DNA from: Pantoea sp. A4 | Lineage (GTDB): Bacteria; Pseudomonadota; Gammaproteobacteria; Enterobacterales; Enterobacteriaceae | Reading direction: 5' to 3' | Length of the DNA stretch: 64,000 nt | Assembly (NCBI RefSeq): GCF_000295955.2 | Contig: NZ_ALXE01000050.1 | Coordinates: forward strand, 1 to 64,000 | In this document: piece by piece, positions 17,796 through 26,320 of the stretch | Layout: every line of letters begins with the position of its first letter | How positions within the stretch are numbered: the stretch's first letter is position 1 | Translations under genes and position numbers: made by a program | The notes under the pieces: model-generated | Databases searched by the model: none | Seen by the model: the letters and a program-made list of their open reading frames with translations, nothing else | Told to the model about the DNA's origin: nothing

Positions 17796-18179
17796 AACCA
17801 CCTCAAATGTGATAATACTTTCTCCTGACAACTCTAAAAATATAACAAAGAACAGAAAGAAACTCTGCTCGAATTTTGTTGTCTAACGAATTGTTTGGTG
17901 TAACAGAACGTTAATGAATCAATCTATCCAATTGAAATAATTGATAAAAATACCAAAAAATTCGCCCTTAAATTAGTTCACATCTTTTTTGCCTTTAAGT
18001 TTTATCCTAAAAAATGCCTGACAATTCTTTACAGAAACAGTGTAAAAAAGCTTACTTATTGCCCTTCTGTAGATTGTTTTTTTTTAATTTTCGTCTACGC
18101 ATTTTTACTCAGCACTCCTGAGTTACACTGAGCAGTGTCTATCTCTGACGGAACATACAAACTAAAAAGGCTATAAAGG
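17796..18179. other. Long AT-rich divergent intergenic region between ompX and rhtA
   Basis: 384 bases without a convincing gene. It must hold the ompX promoter and leader (minus) and the rhtA promoter (plus). Close to rhtA two small hairpins stand in tandem: ACTCAG/CTGAGT at 18107-18123 and ACACTG/CAGTGT at 18125-18138. They may form a leader structure for rhtA or the target of a regulator. A T9 run lies at about 18077-18085. No small RNA was recognised. Confidence 0.4.
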
Positions 18180-19085
18180 ATGTCTCCAGCATTAAAAAGT
18201 AAAAACCTCACCTCTGCCTTGTTACCTGTTGCAATACTGCTGATCTCCATGGTTTCCCTGCAGGGTGGTGCTGCACTGGCAAAATCCCTGTTTCCACAAG
18301 TGGGCGCGACTGGCGTTACCGCATTGCGTCTTGGCTTCGGCACGGTCATGTTATGCCTGATCTTTAAACCCTGGCGGCTGAAATTCAGTGCCGGACAGCG
18401 TCGTCCGCTGATCTATTATGGCCTGGCGCTTGGCTGTATGAATTTTCTTTTCTATTTATCGCTACGCACCCTGCCGCTTGGCGTCGCCGTGGGACTTGAA
18501 TTCCTCGGTCCACTGACGTTAGCCTTGGCAGGATCGCGGCGCGCGCTGGATTTCATCTGGGTCGCACTCGCGGTAGCTGGCCTCGCGTTCCTGCTTCCTA
18601 TTGGTGCAAATATGCAACACATTGATCCACTGGGTGCGGTATTTGCGATTGGTGCCGGTGCGTGTTGGGCGGTATACATTCTGGCTGGGCAACGTGCGGG
18701 CAGCAGCCATGGCCCGGCAACCGTGGCAATGGGGTCATTGATTGGTTCGGTTATCTTCGTGCCCCTCGGGCTGACCTTCGCCAGTGAGGGGATTTGGCAC
18801 TGGAATGTGGTTCCACTGGCGCTGATTGTGGCAATTCTCTCCTCAGCCCTGCCCTACTCGCTGGAAATGGTGGCACTGACGCGCCTGCCAGCACGCATTT
18901 TCGGTACGCTGATGAGCCTGGAACCTGCGGTAGCGGCACTCTCCGGGATTATGTTTTTAGGGGAAACGCTAAACACACAACAGGCGCTGGCTATCATCGC
19001 GATTATCTTCGCTTCTGCCGGTTCCACGCTCACCATGCGCCCCAAAAAGAGTCAGGTCAGTCCGATCAAGCTCGAAAACCAATAA
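18180..19085 (+). CDS. rhtA: Threonine/homoserine exporter RhtA
   Basis: A 301-residue DMT-superfamily (EamA) exporter with ten predicted transmembrane helices in two repeated halves. It exports threonine, homoserine and related amino acids. The N terminus ALLPVAILLISMVSLQGGAALAKSLFP and the stretch LEFLGPLTLAL match E. coli RhtA (295 residues), and position next to ompX and dps is conserved. The last 15 or so residues are polar. A perfect 11-bp inverted repeat follows the stop codon. Confidence 0.94.
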   Translation: MSPALKSKNLTSALLPVAILLISMVSLQGGAALAKSLFPQVGATGVTALRLGFGTVMLCLIFKPWRLKFSAGQRRPLIYYGLALGCMNFLFYLSLRTLPLGVAVGLEFLGPLTLALAGSRRALDFIWVALAVAGLAFLLPIGANMQHIDPLGAVFAIGAGACWAVYILAGQRAGSSHGPATVAMGSLIGSVIFVPLGLTFASEGIWHWNVVPLALIVAILSSALPYSLEMVALTRLPARIFGTLMSLEPAVAALSGIMFLGETLNTQQALAIIAIIFASAGSTLTMRPKKSQVSPIKLENQ

Positions 19086-19094
19086 TAAATTGCC

Positions 19095-19132
19095 GCAGCG
19101 TAATGGCACTCTCTAACTTGTCATTACGCTGC
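19095..19132 (+). terminator. Hairpin after rhtA
   Basis: Perfect 11-bp arms GCAGCGTAATG (19095-19105) and CATTACGCTGC (19122-19132) with a 16-base loop follow rhtA. There is only a weak T stretch after it, so termination efficiency is uncertain. Confidence 0.5.
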
Positions 19133-19291
19133 CATGTTTGACGTTTAATATAAAATCCCCGATTGCGAACATGAATAAGAACGATTATCAAATCACGTTA
19201 CCTGTTTTTCTAAAATAACCCCCTACTGCTTTGTTAAGTTATCTCTATTTCAGCTATCGCTCATACCGGGAAGGCAGAATCAGCACCCGCT

Positions 19292-19302
19292 GCTATACTT
19301 AG
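19292..19302 (+). promoter_or_regulatory. dps promoter, sigma-S type -10
   Basis: GCTATACTTA at about 19292-19302 matches the extended sigma-S -10 consensus (KCTAYACTTAA). It lies about 50 bp upstream of the dps start. Stationary-phase control of dps by RpoS is established in E. coli; an OxyR site was looked for upstream but not clearly found. Confidence 0.65.
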
Positions 19303-19346
19303 TTTCGTTGTTAATTAGGCACACCATCATCGAGAGGATTGAACTG

Positions 19347-19850
19347 ATGAGTACCGCAAAACTGGTAAAAACTAAAAATGCAGAGCTGATCTACACCCGC
19401 AACGATGTGTCGGATGCAGATAAAAAAGCCACTATCGACGTGCTGAATCGCCTGGTTGTCGCCTTTATTGATCTTTCTCTGATCACCAAGCAGGCCCACT
19501 GGAACATGCGTGGCGCTAACTTCATCGGCGTACATGAAATGCTGGATGGCTTCCGTGCAGCCATCGCTGATCATCAGGACACCATCGCTGAACGCGCAGT
19601 GCAGTTAGGCGGCATCGCCCTAGGTACCACTCAGGTGGTCAACGACAAGACTCCACTGAAAAGCTACCCGTTAAATATTCACAGCGTGCAGGATCATCTT
19701 AAAGCGCTGGCAGACCGTTATGCGATTGTGGCAAATGCCACCCGCAAAGCGATCAGTGAAGTCTCTGATGAAGATACCGCAGATATTTTCACGGCTGCTT
19801 CTCGCGACCTGGATAAATTCCTGTGGTTCATCGAAGCGAATATTGAATAA
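19347..19850 (+). CDS. dps: DNA-protection protein Dps
   Basis: A 167-residue ferritin-like protein that forms dodecamers, binds DNA and oxidises iron with peroxide during starvation and oxidative stress. The ferroxidase motif QAHWNMRGANFIGVHEMLD supplies the inter-subunit metal ligands. The N-terminal lysines (STAKLVKTKNAELIYT) are the DNA-binding tail. Length is identical to E. coli Dps. The start at 19347 is preferred to an upstream TTG-type start because GAGAGGA precedes it. A strong terminator follows. Confidence 0.97.
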   Translation: MSTAKLVKTKNAELIYTRNDVSDADKKATIDVLNRLVVAFIDLSLITKQAHWNMRGANFIGVHEMLDGFRAAIADHQDTIAERAVQLGGIALGTTQVVNDKTPLKSYPLNIHSVQDHLKALADRYAIVANATRKAISEVSDEDTADIFTAASRDLDKFLWFIEANIE

Positions 19851-19866
19851 TTTCGTTGCTAATAAT

Positions 19867-19890
19867 AAGGCGGGTTATCCCGCCTTTTTT
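19867..19890 (+). terminator. Intrinsic terminator of dps
   Basis: An 8-bp stem (AAGGCGGG 19867-19874 / CCCGCCTT 19879-19886) with loop TTAT runs into six T. Confidence 0.9.
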
Positions 19891-19985
19891 GTACCCGCTG
19901 CAAATAACGAAACATTTTTTTGACTTTGTTAACATTTCTTTTTCTTTTATCTTCACATTGGAAAGAAGTCGTGCACACTGTGCTC

Positions 19986-20031
19986 GCACCAAAATAGCAC
20001 TACGCACCAAAATGGGGCACCAAAATAGTGC
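19986..20031 (+). promoter_or_regulatory. Three NtrC-like sites upstream of glnH
   Basis: GCACCAAAAT occurs three times, at 19986, 20004 and 20017. The second and third are nearly full NtrC palindromes (GCACC-AAAAT-GGGGC and GCACC-AAAAT-AGTGC against GCACC-N5-GGTGC) and overlap by two bases. They lie about 70-140 bp upstream of the sigma-54 promoter, the usual enhancer position. Confidence 0.7.
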
Positions 20032-20089
20032 CCTCATGGGTGGCGTAGGAGAATCGTGTCAGCATGCGACCATAACGTACTGATATGAT

Positions 20090-20120
20090 TATAATAGCTG
20101 GAGTTGGCACGTTTATTGCT
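20090..20120 (+). promoter_or_regulatory. glnH promoters: sigma-54 and a possible sigma-70
   Basis: TTGGCAC-N5-TTGCT at 20104-20120 is a consensus sigma-54 -24/-12 element (GG and GC correctly spaced). A consensus sigma-70 -10, TATAAT, is at 20090-20095. Together with the NtrC sites this indicates nitrogen-limitation control of glnHPQ, as in E. coli. Confidence 0.85.
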
Positions 20121-20167
20121 TACGAAATCCAGACCACCCGGGTTGCACCCGGCCCTGATAAGGAAAA

Positions 20168-20917
20168 ATGATGAAGTCTTTGATGAAAGTTTCTGTGGCA
20201 GCGCTGGCGCTGGCCTTCTCACTCTCTTCCACCGCAGCAGATAAAAAACTGGTCGTCGCTACTGACACCGCCTTTGTTCCGTTTGAATTCAAACAGGGCA
20301 ATGACTATGTCGGTTTCGACGTTGATTTATGGGCCGCTATCGCTAAAGAGCTGAAGCTGGACTACACCCTGAAGCCAATGGACTTCAGCGGCATTATTCC
20401 TGCGCTGCAAACCAAGAACGTTGATGTTGCACTGGCGGGTATCACCATCACGCCTGAGCGTCAGAAAGCCATCGACTTCTCCGACGGCTACTACAAAAGT
20501 GGTTTGTTAGTGATGGTGCGTAACAACGAAAATGACATCAAAGGAATTGATGACCTGAACGGCAAAGTCGTGGCTGTGAAGAGCGGCACCGGTTCGGTTG
20601 ATTATGCGAAAGCGCATATCAAATCCAAAGATCTGCGCCAGTTCCCAAATATCGACAATGCTTACATGGAACTCGGCACCAATCGTGCAGACGCTGTGCT
20701 GCATGACACGCCAAACATCCTGTACTTCATCCACACCGCAGGTAAAGGCCGCTTTAAAGCAGTAGGCAGCTCTATTGAAGCGCAAGATTATGGTATCGCA
20801 TTCCCGAAAGGCAGCGACGACCTGCGTAACAAAGTGAACGGCGCGCTGAAGACATTGAAAGACAACGGCACTTATAACGCTATCTACAAAAAATGGTTCG
20901 GGACAGAGCCTAAGTAA
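20168..20917 (+). CDS. glnH: Glutamine-binding periplasmic protein GlnH
   Basis: A 249-residue periplasmic solute-binding protein (SBP family 3) for L-glutamine. The signal peptide (SLMKVSVAALALAFSLSSTAA) precedes a mature start DKKLVVATDTAFVPFEFK. The ligand-pocket segments GFDVDLWAAIA, GITITPERQKAIDFSD and KSGTGSVDYAK are family hallmarks. ATG codons at 20168 and 20171 are both possible; AAGGA precedes them. It is the first gene of glnHPQ. Confidence 0.97.
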   Translation: MMKSLMKVSVAALALAFSLSSTAADKKLVVATDTAFVPFEFKQGNDYVGFDVDLWAAIAKELKLDYTLKPMDFSGIIPALQTKNVDVALAGITITPERQKAIDFSDGYYKSGLLVMVRNNENDIKGIDDLNGKVVAVKSGTGSVDYAKAHIKSKDLRQFPNIDNAYMELGTNRADAVLHDTPNILYFIHTAGKGRFKAVGSSIEAQDYGIAFPKGSDDLRNKVNGALKTLKDNGTYNAIYKKWFGTEPK

Positions 20918-20995
20918 GCGTGATTTTGACTAAAATTTAGGCAGCGAATTTTTCGCTGCCCTTTTCCACTGCAACATTGTATTTGGAGTCGCACC

Positions 20996-21655
20996 ATGGA
21001 GTTTGACTGGAGCGTCATTTGGCCTGCTATGCCAGCTTTGCTGGCCGGTGCCAAAATGACCTTAATAATCTCGATTATTGGCCTGATCGGCGGTTTGATC
21101 ATTGGCCTGATTGCTGGCTTTGCCCGCGCCTACGGCGGCTGGATTGCCAACAACATCGCCCTGGTGTTTATCGAGTTGATTCGCGGTACGCCAATTGTTG
21201 TGCAGGTGATGTTCATCTACTTTGCCCTGCCGATGGCCTTCCCGGATCTCCGTATCGATCCCTTCACCGCAGCGGTGATCACCATCACGATTAACTCCGG
21301 TGCTTATATTGCGGAAATCACGCGTGGTGCTGTGCTGTCAATTAACAAAGGGTTCCGTGAAGCCGGTTTGGCTCTGGGCTTGTCCCGCCGTGAAACCCTG
21401 CGTTATGTGATTATGCCTCTGGCACTGCGCCGTATGCTGCCACCATTGGGGAACCAGTGGATCGTCAGCATCAAAGATACCTCACTCTTTATTGTTATCG
21501 GCGTTGCCGAACTGACCCGCCAGGGCCAGGAGATCATCGCCGGAAATTTCCGCGCGCTGGAGATCTGGAGTGCAGTTGCCATTATTTACCTCGTGATTAC
21601 GCTGGTGTTGAGCTTTGTGCTGCGCCGCATTGAGAAAAGGGTGAAAATCCTGTGA
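20996..21655 (+). CDS. glnP: Glutamine ABC transporter permease GlnP
   Basis: A 219-residue HisM/GlnP-type permease with five hydrophobic segments. The EAA loop, REAGLALGLSRRETLRYVIMPLALRRMLPP, contacts GlnQ. The length and the N terminus (MEFDWSVIWPAMPALLAGA) match E. coli GlnP. It is separated from glnH by 78 bp that include a small palindrome (GGCAGCGAATTTTTCGCTGCC, read as a hairpin of 8-bp arms), and its stop codon overlaps the glnQ start. Confidence 0.97.
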   Translation: MEFDWSVIWPAMPALLAGAKMTLIISIIGLIGGLIIGLIAGFARAYGGWIANNIALVFIELIRGTPIVVQVMFIYFALPMAFPDLRIDPFTAAVITITINSGAYIAEITRGAVLSINKGFREAGLALGLSRRETLRYVIMPLALRRMLPPLGNQWIVSIKDTSLFIVIGVAELTRQGQEIIAGNFRALEIWSAVAIIYLVITLVLSFVLRRIEKRVKIL

Positions 21656-22374
21656 TTGAATTTAAGAACGTCTCAAAGAACTTCGGCCAGACTAAAGTCC
21701 TGCACGATATCAACCTGAAAATTAATCAAGGCGAAGTCGTGGTGATTATCGGGCCTTCTGGCTCCGGCAAATCCACCCTGCTGCGCTGCATTAACAAGCT
21801 GGAAGAGATCACCACCGGTGACCTGATCGTTGACGGTATGAAAGTAAACGATCCTAAAGTGGATGAGCGACTGATCCGCCAGGAAGCGGGTATGGTGTTC
21901 CAGCAGTTCCATCTGTTCCCACAGATGAGCGCACTGGACAACGTCGCATTTGGTCCGATTCGCGTCCGTGGCGCTTCGAAAGACGCGGCACAAAAACTGG
22001 CGAAAGAGCTGCTGGGTAAAGTGGGCCTCGCTGAGCGCGCACATCACTTCCCTTCTGAGCTTTCAGGCGGTCAACAGCAGCGCGTAGCGATTGCACGTGC
22101 GCTGGCTGTGAAACCTAAAATGATGCTGTTTGATGAACCAACCTCAGCGCTGGACCCGGAACTGCGTCACGAAGTCCTGAAAGTCATGCAGGATCTGGCG
22201 GAAGAAGGCATGACGATGGTTATCGTTACCCACGAAGTCGGCTTCGCGCAGAAAGTGGCTTCACGCCTGATCTTTATCGACAAAGGCACCATCGCAGAAG
22301 ATGGCGACCCGGATACGTTAATTTCGAATCCGCCGAGCGATCGTCTGCGTGAGTTCCTGCAGCACGTTTCCTGA
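21652..22374 (+). CDS. glnQ: Glutamine ABC transporter ATP-binding protein GlnQ
   Basis: A 240-residue polar-amino-acid ABC ATPase. Walker A is GPSGSGKST (34-42), the signature is LSGGQQQRVAIARAL, Walker B is MMLFDEPTSALD, and the switch His is in VTHEVGFA. The gene starts with GTG, overlapping the glnP stop codon by four bases (GTGA), so translation is coupled. E. coli GlnQ has the same length. A terminator follows. Confidence 0.97.
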   Translation: MIEFKNVSKNFGQTKVLHDINLKINQGEVVVIIGPSGSGKSTLLRCINKLEEITTGDLIVDGMKVNDPKVDERLIRQEAGMVFQQFHLFPQMSALDNVAFGPIRVRGASKDAAQKLAKELLGKVGLAERAHHFPSELSGGQQQRVAIARALAVKPKMMLFDEPTSALDPELRHEVLKVMQDLAEEGMTMVIVTHEVGFAQKVASRLIFIDKGTIAEDGDPDTLISNPPSDRLREFLQHVS

Positions 22375-22399
22375 TTGCTTTAGTTGAATCAGTAAATAT

Positions 22400-22431
22400 A
22401 ACCCGCCACTGGCAACAGCGGCGGGTTTTTT
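22400..22431 (+). terminator. Intrinsic terminator of glnHPQ
   Basis: An 8-bp stem (AACCCGCC 22400-22407 / GGCGGGTT 22420-22427) is followed by a T run to 22431. Confidence 0.9.
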
Positions 22432-22618
22432 ATTTTAGGCTTTCAGCTAACAGAATAAAACCCCACACCTTTCCGCCTTTAAAATAAAAAGGAAAACACC
22501 AAGACCAGGCTTGACTCTGTTTCACGCCCTTTTTGTTAAAACATATCAGCCCGATTTTCAGGGTTGAAACAGGTGGCAATGTGATGTCACCGACAAAATT
22601 AACAAGGGAGTGAGATAA

Positions 22619-23338
22619 ATGAGTAAACGTACGGATATCATTGATGGTGCAGATGCAAAAAATGCTGGAAAAGGATTGGTCTACACCGAAGTTCTCGGTT
22701 GGGTAGACTTGGGGCATGCAAGGGGCGACGATATCAAAAAAATACTTAACGCAATGAATGCTGGTGAAGCTTCACAGGAAAAATACTATGATGTGACTTA
22801 CGCTCAAGGCATGGGTGATAAATACAGACTGCTACGCACCGGTAAGATGCTGACATGGAAAATAAAGCGCGGGCGTCCTTTGTGGGAAAGACACAGTATC
22901 GCACTGGCCATGATGATGAGAATAGCCCGTAAATTTGAAGCTTATCAGGGAACATTTCCGTTTTATCGTGTTACCGATAGCGGCTTTAGCGGCGAAGATC
23001 TCGTTTCCGACTTACTGGGCTTTTACCGAATAGTCTCAACACCACATCCTTTTTCCCTGTTACGTCCAGTCAGCAAGGATGAGGCGCTCAAGCGCTGGGA
23101 TTACTATGGGAAAATAGGTAGCTGGAAAAATGATAGCTTCTGTCCACTGCTGTTCCCCGACCCAGAGAAATTTCGCAATGCATACCCACCCAAAGGACTT
23201 TTACCTTCATTTATGAATACTATTGTGCCTTATGATGATTTTTTATCTGGTAATGTCATTTTGCCGCCACATAATCAAGAAAAAACTTTTTTAGTGATTG
23301 GTTCTGAAAGTGGAAAAATGAGGTTAGGAGAAAATTGA
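22619..23338 (+). CDS. Unknown protein, possibly DUF4056-like
   Basis: A 239-residue protein without signal peptide or membrane segment. I do not recognise it firmly. The early segment GLVYTEVLGWVDLGHARG recalls the N-terminal motif of DUF4056 proteins, but this is from memory and weak. Conserved-looking polar residues include His32 in the same motif and a basic patch KIKRGRPLWERHSIAL. AAGGGAG precedes the ATG. The gene overlaps the next by four bases. The pair is more AT-rich than the glnHPQ and ybiO genes on either side, which are neighbours in E. coli, so it looks like an insertion. Confidence 0.75.
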   Translation: MSKRTDIIDGADAKNAGKGLVYTEVLGWVDLGHARGDDIKKILNAMNAGEASQEKYYDVTYAQGMGDKYRLLRTGKMLTWKIKRGRPLWERHSIALAMMMRIARKFEAYQGTFPFYRVTDSGFSGEDLVSDLLGFYRIVSTPHPFSLLRPVSKDEALKRWDYYGKIGSWKNDSFCPLLFPDPEKFRNAYPPKGLLPSFMNTIVPYDDFLSGNVILPPHNQEKTFLVIGSESGKMRLGEN

Positions 23339-23811
23339 AAAAGAAAATCATTTCTACTGTCATTATCATGCTAATGGTTAGCGGTGTACTTTATGCTGCA
23401 TGGGAATTTGTGAAAATGAATTTTGCCACCAGCGTACATTATACTGAACAAGACAGAATTAAATATCTTTATTACACCCATGAACTGTTAAAGAAATTCC
23501 CAAGAATTTCAGAAGATTACTCGTTTAGTTTTGCTAACATTATGGGGCCATCAATACTGATATACAGCATCCAATTCAATAACACTACGGACTTAACTCC
23601 GGTACGAACGTTTTTACAAACAGAAGGCTATAAACCTGCTGAAAGTTGTATAACCGAGTCTGAATGCTGGATTTCATCGTCTGGCAACACCGAAGTCTCT
23701 TTTTACAGTTCAAGCAAACTCAATTTTATCGAAATTGATCTTGAAGAGATAAAACAAGAGTCCGTACCTGCAAGAAAAACCAAAAGACAGCAAATTTGCA
23801 ACAGGTTTTGA
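23335..23811 (+). CDS. Unknown small membrane-anchored protein
   Basis: A 158-residue protein starting with TTG, overlapping the previous stop (TTGA), with AGGAG eight bases upstream. Residues 3-22 (KKIISTVIIMLMVSGVLYAA) form a signal anchor or signal peptide; the rest is predicted to be periplasmic. A Cys pair (ESCITESECW) could form a disulfide. The C terminus is basic (ARKTKRQQICNRF). No family was recognised. Coupled translation suggests that it works with the 239-residue protein upstream. Confidence 0.72.
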   Translation: MKKKIISTVIIMLMVSGVLYAAWEFVKMNFATSVHYTEQDRIKYLYYTHELLKKFPRISEDYSFSFANIMGPSILIYSIQFNNTTDLTPVRTFLQTEGYKPAESCITESECWISSSGNTEVSFYSSSKLNFIEIDLEEIKQESVPARKTKRQQICNRF

Positions 23812-23815
23812 TCCC

Positions 23816-23845
23816 AACGAGGGCGCAACGATGTTGCCCTCGTTT
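23816..23845 (+). terminator. Hairpin after the unknown gene pair
   Basis: AACGAGGGC (23816-23824) pairs with GCCCTCGTT (23836-23844), with an inner GTTG/CAAC pairing. Only three T follow, so this is a weak terminator. Confidence 0.6.
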
Positions 23846-24049
23846 AATCACTCATACCAAAGCCTAAAAACATTTGCTCTGCTGGCAACATCAGCAAACT
23901 CCCACTCACACTCCTGAGCACGTTATCCTCGTCTCAGGAGTTCTCTCCCACCATGCGATTTTCCCCTCCTTTCCCCCTTTAAGACTAATCACCTGAAATC
24001 CCTGTCTATACTTTGCAACGGGTAAAGTCGCCTCATCAGGGAGATGGTT

Positions 24050-26320
24050 ATGCCGTTACTGAAGCTGTTGCGCTCCACCTGTACGTGCGCATTCATACTC
24101 TGCATAGTGGTTATCAGCGGGATATCTGAAACGCAGGCTGCCGTGACACTGCCGCAGGCGGCGGTGGCGCAACAGAGCAGCGCAGCCGGTGCAACCAGCA
24201 GTGAGCCAAGCACTGCGGATAAAAAAGCCGCTTATGCCGCGCTGGCAAACATCCTCGATAACGACCAATCCCGCAAAGAGCTGATTGACCAGTTGCGCAG
24301 TGCCGCCGCCACCCCAGCGAATACCCCGGCTCCGGTACTGACCCCACCTGACAGCAGCGATCAAGATAAAACCGTGCTGGAAGGCGTCACCCAAGTGACA
24401 CGGGAATACGGCGGTGAAGTGGCGAGCCAGTTTATTAACCTGCACAACAACATTGTGAACGCACCGCACAAGGCCTTTAATCCACAGACCGTGCTCAGCG
24501 CATCAAAGCACTTTGTGGTGCTGGCCGTGGCGCTGTTTGCCGTTTACTGGCTACTACGCATTCTGGCCGCTCCCCTGTATCGCCGCATGGGCAGTTGGGC
24601 ACGACGTAAGAATCTTGAACGGCACAACTGGCTGCACCTGCCGGGCACCATCGGTATGGCCTTTGTTATCGACCTGCTGCTGCTGGCCGCCACGCTGTTT
24701 ATCGGCCAAATCATTAGTGACAACTACAATGGCGGCAACCGCACCATCTCCTATCAGCAAGGCCTGTTCCTGAATGCGTTTGCTTTGATTGAATTCTTTA
24801 AAGCGGTACTGCGTCTGATCTTCTGCCCCGGTTATAACGAACTGCGCTTTTTCCACCTCAGCGCCGTCCGCGCGCGTTACTGGAATACCCGGTTGAGCTG
24901 GCTGAGCGGGGTGATTGGCTATGGCTTATTGGTGGTGGTGCCGATTGTTTCGAATCAGGTGAATCTGCAAGTTGCCGCCCTGGTGAACGTGGTGGTGATG
25001 GGCATTATGACCGGCTGGGCGCTGTGGCTGATTTTTCGCAATCGGCGCAATATTCATACCGCGCTGATCGCCCTGGCAGATCGCAGTCTCGCCTTTTTTG
25101 CCCTGTTTATCCGCGCCTTTGCGCTGGTATGGCACTGGTTCGCCAGCGCCTACTTTATCGCCCTGTTTTTCTTTTCGGTGTTCAATCCGGGAGACAGCCT
25201 GAAATACATGATGTCGGCTACCGTGCGTAGCCTCGCCATTATCTGTATCGGTGCCTTTATTTCTGGCATTCTCTCGCGCTGGATCGCGAAAACCATCACC
25301 TTATCGGAAGAGACGCGCCGTAACTATCCCGAGTTACAGCGCCGGGTAAACAGCTGGATCAAGGCGTTGCTTAAGCTGGCTCGGGTGGTCACCGTGTTTG
25401 CCACCTTATTGATGCTACTCAGCGCCTGGAATCTGTTTGACCTGTGGTACTGGGTGACACAGGGTGCCGGACAAAAAATGGTGGATGTGCTGATTCGTAT
25501 CGTGGTGATCCTGTTGCTCTCTGCCGTTGGCTGGACCGTACTGGCGAGTGTGATTGAGAGCCGACTGGCGTCGGATTCCCATGGCCGTCCGATGCCCAGC
25601 GCGCGTACCCGCACGCTGTTAACCCTGTTCCGTAATGCGCTGGCGGTGGTGATCACCACTATTACCGTGATGATTCTCCTTTCAGAGATCGGCGTGAATA
25701 TCGCGCCACTGCTGGCCGGGGCGGGGGCACTGGGTCTGGCGGTGTCATTCGGTTCCCAGACGCTGGTGAAAGATATCATCACCGGCATCTTCATTCAGTT
25801 CGAAAACGGCATGAATACGGGAGATTTGGTCACCATCGGCACCATTACCGGCACGGTAGAACGCATGTCGATTCGGTCAGTGGGGGTACGTCAGGATACC
25901 GGCGCGTACAACATCATTCCCTGGTCTTCGATTACCACTTTCGCTAACTTCGTTCGCGGTATTGGATCGTTTGTCGCGAACTATGATGTTGATCGCCGGG
26001 AAGACAGTGAACGGGTGAATGTTATTTTGCAGGCCGCGGTCAAAGAGCTGATGGAAAATCCTGACATCCGCAGCATGGTGATTGGGGAGCCGGGCTTTGC
26101 CGGACTGGTAGGTTTGACCAATCAATCATTTACGGTGCGTGTCTCCTTTACCACCCAACCGTTGAAACAGTGGACGGTGCGCTTTGCGCTGGATGACAAA
26201 GTGAAGAAACATTTTGATGCTGCCGGCATCAAAGCCCCACACCAGACGGTGCAAGTCATGCAGACCGGCAGCGATGTTTCCAGTGCTGCCAGCCTGCCTG
26301 CCCTACCGGCGGCAGATTAG
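24050..26320 (+). CDS. ybiO: Mechanosensitive channel YbiO (MscS family)
   Basis: A 756-residue member of the large MscS-like channels, similar to E. coli YbiO (741). After a signal peptide ending near ETQAA comes a periplasmic low-complexity Ala/Ser/Pro region, then many transmembrane helices. Near residues 550-620 is the MscS pore helix and beta domain (LLAGAGALGLAVSFGSQTLVKDIITGIFIQFEN, then NTGDLVTIGTITGTVERMSIR). It protects against osmotic downshift. The ATG at 24050 is chosen because GGGAG lies seven bases before it. The 3' end overlaps rlmF tail to tail by four bases. Confidence 0.93.
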   Translation: MPLLKLLRSTCTCAFILCIVVISGISETQAAVTLPQAAVAQQSSAAGATSSEPSTADKKAAYAALANILDNDQSRKELIDQLRSAAATPANTPAPVLTPPDSSDQDKTVLEGVTQVTREYGGEVASQFINLHNNIVNAPHKAFNPQTVLSASKHFVVLAVALFAVYWLLRILAAPLYRRMGSWARRKNLERHNWLHLPGTIGMAFVIDLLLLAATLFIGQIISDNYNGGNRTISYQQGLFLNAFALIEFFKAVLRLIFCPGYNELRFFHLSAVRARYWNTRLSWLSGVIGYGLLVVVPIVSNQVNLQVAALVNVVVMGIMTGWALWLIFRNRRNIHTALIALADRSLAFFALFIRAFALVWHWFASAYFIALFFFSVFNPGDSLKYMMSATVRSLAIICIGAFISGILSRWIAKTITLSEETRRNYPELQRRVNSWIKALLKLARVVTVFATLLMLLSAWNLFDLWYWVTQGAGQKMVDVLIRIVVILLLSAVGWTVLASVIESRLASDSHGRPMPSARTRTLLTLFRNALAVVITTITVMILLSEIGVNIAPLLAGAGALGLAVSFGSQTLVKDIITGIFIQFENGMNTGDLVTIGTITGTVERMSIRSVGVRQDTGAYNIIPWSSITTFANFVRGIGSFVANYDVDRREDSERVNVILQAAVKELMENPDIRSMVIGEPGFAGLVGLTNQSFTVRVSFTTQPLKQWTVRFALDDKVKKHFDAAGIKAPHQTVQVMQTGSDVSSAASLPALPAAD

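Noticed and set aside
18014..18121. 35-codon open frame between ompX and rhtA
   Set aside because: No ribosome-binding site, odd composition over a T9 run, no recognised relative.
19140..19290. OxyR site upstream of dps
   Set aside because: Only scattered half-site similarity (for example TTATCTCTATTTCAGCTATC); too weak to report.
25324..25794. 156-residue open frame antisense to ybiO
   Set aside because: It is a shadow of the high-GC ybiO coding frame, without start signal or family pattern. The same holds for many other long antisense frames in the window.
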